Shown: positions 7,212-13,670 of the stretch, one piece after another
Numbering within the stretch: the first letter of the stretch is position 1
Layout of the letters: each line of letters starts with the position of its first letter
Assembly (NCBI GenBank): GCA_035687255.1
Contig: DASRYI010000084.1
Span: forward strand, 1-18,193
Source: JAKEHA01 sp035687255
GTDB taxonomy: Bacteria; Krumholzibacteriota; Krumholzibacteriia; WVZY01; JAKEHA01
DNA length: 18,193 nt
Direction: 5' to 3'
The notes under the pieces: generated by a model
Database searches by the model: none
The model's input: only the letters and a program-made list of their open reading frames with translations
What the model was told of the DNA's origin: nothing
Program-made: the position numbers and the translations under genes

Positions 7212-9242
7212 GTGATCCAAATAGGAAACTACGCCATCGCGCTGGCGTTAACGTTCTGCACCTACGCGTTGTTCGCGCTCTTCTACGGCGCGAAGACGGG
7301 CCGCCGGGAAATCGCCAAGAGCGGCGAGCGCGCTGTCTACGCAACCTTCGGATTCGTTGTTCTTGCCGTCGCATCGCTCGAAGTTCTGCTGCTGCGCAGC
7401 GACTTCAGCGTCGAATATGTGGCGGAGTATTCCAACCGCGCGCTGCCCTTCTTCTATAAGGTGGCGGCGCTGTGGGGCGGTCAGAAGGGCTCGCTGCTCT
7501 TCTGGACGCTGATCCTCACCGGCTACGCCGCGTGGGTTGCGTTCCGCAACCGTCACTACGCCGGCAAACTCATTCCCTACACGCTCGGCGTGATGTCGAT
7601 TACGGCGTTCTTCTTCCTCATCATGAACAAGTTCGCCGCCAATCCTTTCCATCGCCTGATGCAGGACCACGGCGGCGTGCAGCACGTGTTCACGGCGTCC
7701 GACGGCCAGGGCCTGAACCCGCTGCTCCAGCATCCCGCCATGGTGATCCACCCGCCCATGCTTTATCTCGGTTACGTGGGCATGGTGGTGCCGTTTGCGT
7801 TCTGCATGGCTGCGCTGCTCACGCGCGAACTGGGAAGCGGCTGGATCAAACTGACGCGCCGCTGGACGCTGTTTGCATGGCTCTTCCTCGGCACCGGCAT
7901 TCTGCTGGGCGGACGCTGGGCCTACGTGGAACTGGGATGGGGCGGCTACTGGGCCTGGGATCCGGTGGAGAACGCATCGCTGATGCCGTGGCTCACCGGC
8001 ACCGCCTTCCTGCACAGCGTGATCGTGCAGGAGCGCCGCAACATGCTCAAGGTGTGGAACGTGGTGCTGATTCTGGCCACGTACCTGCTGGCCATCTTTG
8101 GAACCTTCCTCACGCGCAGCGGCATCGTGTCGTCGGTGCATGCCTTCGCGCAGTCGTCGATCGGAACCTACTTTGCGGTGTTCCTGGGGCTGGCGGCGGC
8201 CGCGTCCATCTACCTGGTGGTCACGCGCCTCAACTTCCTGCGCAGCGACAACCAGCTCGATTCGTATGCGTCGCGTGAAGCCAGCTTCCTGTTCAACAAC
8301 CTGATCCTGCTGGCCGCCTGCTTCGCGGTGCTGTGGGGCACGCTCTTCCCGGTCATTTCCGAGCTGATTCAGAACGACAAGGTGACGGTGGGCGCACCCT
8401 TCTTCAACAAGATCAACGTGCCCATCGGATTGTTCCTGCTGTTCCTGACCGGCGTGGGGCCCCTGCTGGCGTGGCGCAAGACGTCGTTCCAGAGCATGAA
8501 GAAGATCTTCTTCTGGCCGACGATTGCGGGCGTGGCGGTGGCCGGCGCATCGCTGGCCTTCGGTATTCACTCCATCTATCCCGTCATGTCGTTTGCCATC
8601 GCGGCGTTCGTGCTCATGACGCTGATCAACGAGTTCAGCCGCGCCACACGCGCGCGCATGCGCAACACCCACGAGAATCCGGCGTCGGCGTTGATGGGCA
8701 TCGTCGGCACCAACAAGCGCCGCTACGGCGGATACGTCGCCCACCTGGGCTTCCTGCTGCTGCTGGTGGGCTTCACGGGCCAGGCCTTCACCACCGAAGG
8801 CTGGGGCGAAGCGAACGTGGGCGACAAGTTCTCCATCGGGAAATATGACTTCCAGTGCATGGAGATCCAGAATCTGAAGAACGACAACTACCAGGGCATG
8901 AGCGCCACGCTGGCGCTGTCGAGTCACGGCAGGCAACTGGCGCTGCTCTCGCCGGAAAAACGCTTCTATCCGGCCAGCCAGCAGACCACCTCGGAAGTGC
9001 GCATGCACCACACGCCCATCGAAGACGTGTACGTGGTGTTTGCGAACGTGAAGGAAGCCACCAACAAGGCGATCATCCAGGTGTGGATCAACCCGCTGGT
9101 GAGTTACGTGTGGCTGGGTGGCTATGTGCTGGCGATCGGAACCATCATTACGCTGCTCCCGAATCGTGTGGAGCGCAAACTCAAGCGCCGCAAGAAAGCA
9201 GTCGAGGAGCTGCTGCGCGAGACGGAGAAGGTGAACGTATAA
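7212..9242 (+). CDS. ccmF: cytochrome c heme lyase subunit CcmF
   Basis: CcmF is the integral-membrane core of the heme lyase that joins heme to apocytochrome c. The 676-residue length is normal for the family. Seen in order: WGGQKGSLLFW (88-98), LLQHPAMVIHPP (conserved His near 174 and 180), the WWD heme-handling motif WGGYWAWDPVENASLMPW (243-260), H268 in FLHSV, and H310 in SVHAF. The last two correspond to heme-b ligand histidines of the E. coli protein. A later RRYGGYVAHLGF segment supplies another conserved His. Many membrane segments are evident, and a soluble domain lies before the final helix (WLGGYVLAIGTIITLLP). The start is GTG, supported by GGGAG 7 bases upstream. The stop overlaps the next start in TAATG. 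Confidence 0.97.
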   Translation: MIQIGNYAIALALTFCTYALFALFYGAKTGRREIAKSGERAVYATFGFVVLAVASLEVLLLRSDFSVEYVAEYSNRALPFFYKVAALWGGQKGSLLFWTLILTGYAAWVAFRNRHYAGKLIPYTLGVMSITAFFFLIMNKFAANPFHRLMQDHGGVQHVFTASDGQGLNPLLQHPAMVIHPPMLYLGYVGMVVPFAFCMAALLTRELGSGWIKLTRRWTLFAWLFLGTGILLGGRWAYVELGWGGYWAWDPVENASLMPWLTGTAFLHSVIVQERRNMLKVWNVVLILATYLLAIFGTFLTRSGIVSSVHAFAQSSIGTYFAVFLGLAAAASIYLVVTRLNFLRSDNQLDSYASREASFLFNNLILLAACFAVLWGTLFPVISELIQNDKVTVGAPFFNKINVPIGLFLLFLTGVGPLLAWRKTSFQSMKKIFFWPTIAGVAVAGASLAFGIHSIYPVMSFAIAAFVLMTLINEFSRATRARMRNTHENPASALMGIVGTNKRRYGGYVAHLGFLLLLVGFTGQAFTTEGWGEANVGDKFSIGKYDFQCMEIQNLKNDNYQGMSATLALSSHGRQLALLSPEKRFYPASQQTTSEVRMHHTPIEDVYVVFANVKEATNKAIIQVWINPLVSYVWLGGYVLAIGTIITLLPNRVERKLKRRKKAVEELLRETEKVNV

Positions 9243-9739
9243 TGGGCGTCCGCCGCATGCTTCTGGGTGTCTGCCTCGCGCTCGCAGCGTTTGCCGTCGC
9301 GCCTTCCGTTTGGGGGCAGTCGGCCAAGACGGAGTTGAGGGATCCGGTGCTGGCCACGCGCTTCAACGAAGTATCGGACGCGCTGGTGTGCCAGTGCGGA
9401 TGCCAGATGATCCTGCGCGTCTGCAATCACCAGAACTGCCCGTCGGCCATTCCGATGCGGCATGAAATCGAAAAACAACTGCAGGCAGGCAAGACCAACG
9501 ACGAAATCATCGCGTCGTTCGTCGCGCAATACGGAGACAAGGTGCTTTCCGAACCTCCCGCAACCGGCTTCAATCTGGCCGCTTACGTAATGCCGGGATT
9601 CGGATTGCTGGTTGGTTTGTTCATTGTGGCGACAATCGCATCTCGCTGGATGTCGCGCCACCGTTTGGCGGTGGAACCGGCGGCCCCGGTGGATCCGGAG
9701 CTCCGGAAACGAATCGAAAAAGAAATCAAAGCGGAGTAA
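9242..9739 (+). CDS. ccmH: cytochrome c biogenesis protein CcmH (Cys-rich variant)
   Basis: CcmH keeps the apocytochrome CxxCH cysteines reduced and presents them to CcmF. The 165-residue protein has a signal peptide (cleavage near VWGQ, residue 25) and a CcmH fold: FNEVSDALVCQCGC, then MRHEIEKQLQAGKTNDEIIASFVAQYGDK-type sequence typical of the family. One membrane helix follows (AYVMPGFGLLVGLFIVAT, about 114-131). The usual LRCxxC site is replaced by CQCGC (C50, C52, C54) plus C61 and C66 in CNHQNC. So there is no plain CxxC, and redox chemistry or metal binding may differ. GGAGAAGG at the end of ccmF provides the ribosome site. Start and ccmF stop share one base. Confidence 0.92.
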   Translation: MGVRRMLLGVCLALAAFAVAPSVWGQSAKTELRDPVLATRFNEVSDALVCQCGCQMILRVCNHQNCPSAIPMRHEIEKQLQAGKTNDEIIASFVAQYGDKVLSEPPATGFNLAAYVMPGFGLLVGLFIVATIASRWMSRHRLAVEPAAPVDPELRKRIEKEIKAE

Positions 9740-9745
9740 TCAATT

Positions 9746-10096
9746 ATGGCTCTCTTTCTGGTTGGAATTCTGGCGGCGTTGGCGTTCGCGCTGGTCGTGT
9801 ACCCGCTCGTTAGCCCGCGCCGGCATCTTTATTATCTCGACGACATGCTCGGCCTGGGCGAGCAGAAGAAATTGAATTACCTGTATGCGCGGCGCAGCGT
9901 TGTGTACGACAACCTGCGCGATCTCGACAACGAGTTCCAGATGGGCAAGCTTTCGGACGACGACCATCAGCGCCTGCGTGACGGGTTGATGGCGGAAGCG
10001 GCGCAGATCGTGCGCGAAATCGACGATGCGCACGTTCGCCGCGAGGTCGAGGATGCGATCGAGGCGGACGCCCGGTCGCGGCGGAGGATCCAGTGA
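9746..10096 (+). CDS. CcmI/CycH N-terminal-like membrane protein
   Basis: This 116-residue protein has one N-terminal membrane helix (about 3-22). A cytoplasmic helical segment follows with the CcmI-type pattern YDNLRDLDNEF-x-MGKLSDDDHQRLR (about 54-77). CcmI proteins recruit apocytochrome to the CcmF/H complex and normally carry a large periplasmic TPR domain. That domain is absent here, so this is only the N-terminal module. Its position directly after ccmH supports the call. The start ATG follows the ccmH stop by 6 bases and the stop overlaps the next gene in GTGA. The tail is Arg-rich. Confidence 0.75.
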   Translation: MALFLVGILAALAFALVVYPLVSPRRHLYYLDDMLGLGEQKKLNYLYARRSVVYDNLRDLDNEFQMGKLSDDDHQRLRDGLMAEAAQIVREIDDAHVRREVEDAIEADARSRRRIQ

Positions 10097-11361
10097 GCGC
10101 GTTGTTTGGCCGCACACGCGTACTGTTTCTCACCGCGCTCCTCGTGACCGTTGCCGGGAGCGCCTTCGCATTCACCGTCCGGGGTACCGTCAAGAACGGA
10201 ACCACGGGCGAGATCATCAAAGAGGCGAAGATCACCGTCATCCAGCCGTCCGCCGGCATGGCGGTGGTTGGCTCGGCGGACACCCATGACGGGACCTTCG
10301 AGATCCCCAACCTGCAGAACAATGCTCCCATTTTTCTGCTGCAGACCGACTTCGACGGCGTGACCTACAACATCCAGATTCCGGTGACGGGACAGGACCA
10401 GACCATGGACGTCGAGGTCTACCAGGCCACCAAATCCTGGGATGGCGTTTCCGTGGTGGTGCCGCACCTGGCGGCGACCCGTGAGGGCGACCAGCTGCAC
10501 ATCGAGCAGATGTACGAGATCAGCAACGACACCTCGCCGCCGAAAACGATCAGCGCCAAGGACGGCGCGTTTCGTCTCTATCTGCCCGCCGACATGGACA
10601 GTCTCACCGACTGCTACGTGATCACGGGCGAAATGCCGCTCAAGCGCATTCCCATTCCCACGGACAAGAAGGACATCTACAGCATCGACTATCCCATCCG
10701 TCCGGGCATGACGCGCATCGGTCTGGGTTACTACGTGCCCTATTCGTCGGGTTCGTACACCATGACGCACCTCTTCCCCGAAGCCGTTCCGCATATGTCG
10801 GTGTTCGCGGTGGATTCGACGCTGCATGTCTCGAGCACCTTCCCCGCGTTCAAACGCGCCGAGTCGGTGCACGGGATGACGTCGTACACGGTGCACAACA
10901 TCAAGGCCGGTGAGAGCGTGGAGTTGTCGTTCCAGGGCGGCGATCCCCAGTTCGCGGGACTCGACGTGCAGGGGGACGGCGGCATGGGACAGGGTGGCGG
11001 TAACGGCGGCGAAGGCGGCGGCAACATTGTGGGAATGGCGGGAAATGACGAAAATATTTCCCGGTTCCTGATGGTGACGGTGCTGCTGGTGCTGGCGGGA
11101 GTCGCGGGGATGTCGCTGCGCGATCATCACGATCCGCTCTCCGATGCCAAGGTGTTGCGCGCGCACTACGACCTGCTGCTCGCGCGGCTGGCGCGTCTCG
11201 ACGACCTGCACGCCGCCAATACGATTCCCGATGACGCGCACCGTGCGTCACGTGAGGATCTGATCCGCCGTCTGGCTGCGCTCGCCATGCAGATGCGCAC
11301 CCACGGCGGCATGCGTACGCCCGATTCGAGCCCGAGGACTCCAAAAACCAGGGCGCAATGA
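10093..11361 (+). CDS. membrane-anchored carboxypeptidase-regulatory-like protein in the ccm operon
   Basis: I do not recognise a named family for the whole protein (422 residues). It has a signal peptide (about 1-26, ending AFAF), then a carboxypeptidase regulatory-like beta domain (FTVRGTVKNGTTGEIIKEA, DGTFEIPNL; about 27-110). A longer beta-rich region follows to about 290, then a Gly-rich linker (295-311), a membrane helix (about 323-342) and a cytoplasmic helical tail. The tail holds LARLDDLHAANTIPDDAHR (366-384), which resembles the LDxxxxxGxL-x-H-x-x-xR pattern of the CcmI-like neighbour. The GTG start overlaps the previous stop (GTGA) and the stop overlaps ccmA (ATGA), so co-translation is likely. 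By position it may be an accessory Ccm subunit; that is inference. Confidence 0.85.
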   Translation: MSALFGRTRVLFLTALLVTVAGSAFAFTVRGTVKNGTTGEIIKEAKITVIQPSAGMAVVGSADTHDGTFEIPNLQNNAPIFLLQTDFDGVTYNIQIPVTGQDQTMDVEVYQATKSWDGVSVVVPHLAATREGDQLHIEQMYEISNDTSPPKTISAKDGAFRLYLPADMDSLTDCYVITGEMPLKRIPIPTDKKDIYSIDYPIRPGMTRIGLGYYVPYSSGSYTMTHLFPEAVPHMSVFAVDSTLHVSSTFPAFKRAESVHGMTSYTVHNIKAGESVELSFQGGDPQFAGLDVQGDGGMGQGGGNGGEGGGNIVGMAGNDENISRFLMVTVLLVLAGVAGMSLRDHHDPLSDAKVLRAHYDLLLARLARLDDLHAANTIPDDAHRASREDLIRRLAALAMQMRTHGGMRTPDSSPRTPKTRAQ

Positions 11362-12101
11362 GCGACCTTCCGATCGCGCTCGCCTGCCGGGGGCTGACCA
11401 AGCGTTATGGCCGCGTGACGGCGCTCCGTTCCGTGGACCTGAGCGTGCCCGCCGGTGATTGCGTGGCGCTCTTCGGACGCAACGGCGCCGGCAAGACCAC
11501 GCTGCTCCAGATCATCGGGTCGCTGATTGCGTCCTACGAAGGCAGCGCCGAAGTGTTCGGCCAGCGCGTGAAACGCGCCGACGCCGAGCACCGGCGCGCG
11601 CTTGGTCTGGTTCTGCACGACACCTGCCTCTATCTCGATCTCTCCGTGCTCGACAACCTGCGTTTCTTCGGGCGGCTCTATCGCCTGCCCGATCCGGACG
11701 CGCGGGCGCACGAATTGCTGCAGGAATTCGACCTCGAACATCGCGCACACAGTGTGGCCCGCGAACTCTCGCGCGGCATGAAGCAACGTCTGGCCCTGGC
11801 GCGCGCCGTGGTGCACCACCCGCGTCTGCTGCTGCTCGACGAACCCTTCACCGGACTCGACGAACTTTCCAGCCAGTCGCTGTCCGGGATGCTCTCAAAG
11901 TTCACGAAGGACGGCGGCACCGTGCTCATGAGCACGCACGACGTGGAGCGCGCCTTTGATTCCGCCACCCGCGCGGTGATTCTCGACCGCGGCGTCATCA
12001 CCTTCGACCGTTCCACACAGGATCTGGACGCGGCCACCTTCCGGCATGCGTACTGGAACGTCCTGTTTACCGGCGCGACGCCGGCGGGAGCGGGGGCCTG
12101 A
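11358..12101 (+). CDS. ccmA: ABC transporter ATPase CcmA
   Basis: CcmA is the ATPase of the CcmAB complex, which powers release of heme-loaded CcmE from CcmC. The 247-residue protein shows Walker A GRNGAGKTT (40-48), the ABC signature LSRGMKQR (137-144), Walker B LLLLDEP (157-163), GLDE after it and the switch STHD. Length is slightly above the compact E. coli protein. Identification as CcmA, and not another ABC ATPase, rests on the gene order with ccmB and ccmC. The ATG overlaps the preceding stop by four bases. Confidence 0.93.
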   Translation: MSDLPIALACRGLTKRYGRVTALRSVDLSVPAGDCVALFGRNGAGKTTLLQIIGSLIASYEGSAEVFGQRVKRADAEHRRALGLVLHDTCLYLDLSVLDNLRFFGRLYRLPDPDARAHELLQEFDLEHRAHSVARELSRGMKQRLALARAVVHHPRLLLLDEPFTGLDELSSQSLSGMLSKFTKDGGTVLMSTHDVERAFDSATRAVILDRGVITFDRSTQDLDAATFRHAYWNVLFTGATPAGAGA

Positions 12102-12103
12102 GC

Positions 12104-12772
12104 ATGCTGCGCACCGCCGGCACTATTCTGTGGAAGGACCTGCGCATCGAAATGCGCACACGCGACGCCATCGGCGCCGCGCTGGTGTTCAGCCTGCTCA
12201 CGATGGTGATCTTCAACTTCGCGCTCGATGCCAACACGCCCGAGATGCGCCGTCTGGCGGCGGGCTTTTTCTGGGTGGCGTTTGCCTTCAGCGGAACGCT
12301 CTCGCTCAACCGCTCCTTCGCGCTGGAAAAGGAATCGGGTGCGGGGCGCGCCATGATCTTTGCGCCCGTCGATCCCGCCGGCGTCTACCTGGGAAAGTTC
12401 TTCGCCAACGCGCTGTTTCTGCTGGTGACACAGATCATCGTGCTGCCGGCATTCATCATTTTCTTCGACGCGGCGGTGGTACCGGAACGCTGGTGGGCGC
12501 TGGTCGCGTCGTTCGTGCTGGGATCGGTGGGGTTCGCTTCGGTGGGAACGCTGTTCTCGGCGGTGGCGTCCAATACGCGCATGCGTGAACTGATGCTGCC
12601 GCTGCTGTTTCTGCCGGTCACCGTGCCGGCGCTGATCGGCGCGGTGGAAACCACGGCCTTCGCGCTGGGCGCGTCCGCTTCGGCCGGGTTCTGGTTTCGT
12701 CTTCTGGCCGTGTACGATGTAGTCTTTGTAACCGTCTCTCTGATGATTTTCGAATTCGCCCTGGAGGAATGA
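12104..12772 (+). CDS. ccmB: heme exporter membrane subunit CcmB
   Basis: CcmB is the membrane partner of CcmA. The 222-residue protein has about six hydrophobic helices and the family start pattern (ILWKDLRIEMRTRD). Conserved-looking segments follow: FWVAFAFSGTLSLNRSFALEKE and the loop MIFAPVDPAGVYLGKFFAN, then MRELMLPLLFLPVTVPALI. Two bases separate it from the ccmA stop. The last helix ends close to the C-terminus (VSLMIFEFALEE). Confidence 0.93.
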   Translation: MLRTAGTILWKDLRIEMRTRDAIGAALVFSLLTMVIFNFALDANTPEMRRLAAGFFWVAFAFSGTLSLNRSFALEKESGAGRAMIFAPVDPAGVYLGKFFANALFLLVTQIIVLPAFIIFFDAAVVPERWWALVASFVLGSVGFASVGTLFSAVASNTRMRELMLPLLFLPVTVPALIGAVETTAFALGASASAGFWFRLLAVYDVVFVTVSLMIFEFALEE

Positions 12773-12773
12773 A

Positions 12774-13469
12774 GTGAAACAGCGTCATATCGCCGACGAC
12801 GTGCTCACCTACGCACTGTTCATGTGGATGGCAGTGTCGATCGGCATGATGTTCTTCTACGCACCCATCGAACAGACCATGGGACTGCCGCAGAAGATTT
12901 TCTACTTCCACGTGCCACTGGCCTGGAACGCGTTTCTCGGATTTACCATCGTGTTCTTCTGCAGTTTTCGGTATCTGGCCACCCGCGATCCCAAGTGGGA
13001 CACGCGCTCGGTCGCGGCCGCCGAGGTGGGTGTGCTGTTTACCACGCTGGTGCTGATCACCGGACCCATCTGGGGCAAACCCATCTGGGGCATCTGGTGG
13101 ACATGGGACGCGCGTCTCACACTCACCTTTGTGCTGTGGCTGATCTACGTGGGATACCTGATGCTGCGCCGCTATATCGACGCCGCCGAACGCCGCGCCA
13201 CGCTGGCCGCCATTGTCGGCATCGCCGGCTTTGTGGATGTGCCGCTGGTGTACTTTGCGATTCGCTGGTGGCGCACGCAGCATCCGGCGCCGGTGCTGAT
13301 GGGTGGAAAGGATTCGGGACTCGATCCCAGAATGGCGACGACACTGTGGGTGTCGACCGCCGCCTATCTGTTGTTGTTCACCGTGCTCTACCGCCGGCGT
13401 CTCGCGGTGGAGAATCTTCGTAACCAGCTCGATGCCTATCGCGAAGAGATGGAAGGAGCCAAATCATGA
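12774..13469 (+). CDS. ccmC: heme-handling protein CcmC
   Basis: CcmC loads heme onto CcmE at the outer face of the membrane. The 231-residue protein contains the WWD motif WGKPIWGIWWTWDARLT (100-116) between two conserved histidines, H46 in FYFHVP and H170 in QHPAPV, which correspond to the E. coli heme-contact residues. Six membrane helices are apparent. The start is GTG, with GGAGG about 6 bases before it at the end of ccmB. The stop overlaps the next ATG (ATGA). The C-terminal tail is hydrophilic (NLRNQLDAYREEME). Confidence 0.96.
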   Translation: MKQRHIADDVLTYALFMWMAVSIGMMFFYAPIEQTMGLPQKIFYFHVPLAWNAFLGFTIVFFCSFRYLATRDPKWDTRSVAAAEVGVLFTTLVLITGPIWGKPIWGIWWTWDARLTLTFVLWLIYVGYLMLRRYIDAAERRATLAAIVGIAGFVDVPLVYFAIRWWRTQHPAPVLMGGKDSGLDPRMATTLWVSTAAYLLLFTVLYRRRLAVENLRNQLDAYREEMEGAKS

Positions 13470-13588
13470 CCTGGGTTGCTGCCGCCTTTCTGGCCGTATG
13501 GATTGCCGTATTCATCTTTCTGATGCGCATCAGCCGCGCCCAGCAGGTTCTGTCCGACGAGATCGCCGCGCTGAAGTCGAAGCGATAG
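13466..13588 (+). CDS. CcmD-like small membrane protein
   Basis: This 40-residue protein overlaps the ccmC stop by four bases. It starts MTWVAAAFLAVWIAVFIFL, a single membrane helix, followed by a charged tail MRISRAQQVLSDEIAALKSKR-like in character. CcmD is a short single-helix partner of CcmC with a cytoplasmic charged tail, and it usually sits exactly here. Sequence similarity in this family is low, so size, topology and position carry the call. Confidence 0.75.
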   Translation: MTWVAAAFLAVWIAVFIFLMRISRAQQVLSDEIAALKSKR

Positions 13589-13613
13589 TCTCCGACACTC
13601 GCCGCATACAAGC

Positions 13614-13648
13614 AGAAGGGCGGCACGCTTTCGGCGTGCCGCCCTTCT
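13614..13648. terminator. 15-bp hairpin between convergent genes
   Basis: AGAAGGGCGGCACGC (13614-13628) pairs perfectly with GCGTGCCGCCCTTCT (13634-13648) around a 5-base loop. It lies between the ccmD-like stop (13588) and the protease stop (13671), so it can serve both strands. Neither side has a clear run of T, so it may work as a weak or bidirectional terminator or as a barrier to 3' decay. Confidence 0.7.
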
Positions 13649-13670
13649 CGTTGCGTCTGCCAGAGCAACG

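Noticed and set aside
7248..9011. Long open frame of 587 codons on the minus strand
   Set aside because: It lies wholly antisense to ccmF, is rich in His, Gln, Arg and Glu as expected of a GC-rich shadow frame, and shows no domain.
10978..11036. GGC-rich repeat tract
   Set aside because: It encodes a Gly-rich linker before the membrane helix of the carboxypeptidase-like protein; no separate repeat element is needed to explain it.
9967..11241. Open frame of 424 codons on the minus strand
   Set aside because: Antisense to the carboxypeptidase-like gene, whose signal peptide, domain pattern and overlapping starts and stops are convincing; the composition is again His/Arg/Gly shadow-type.
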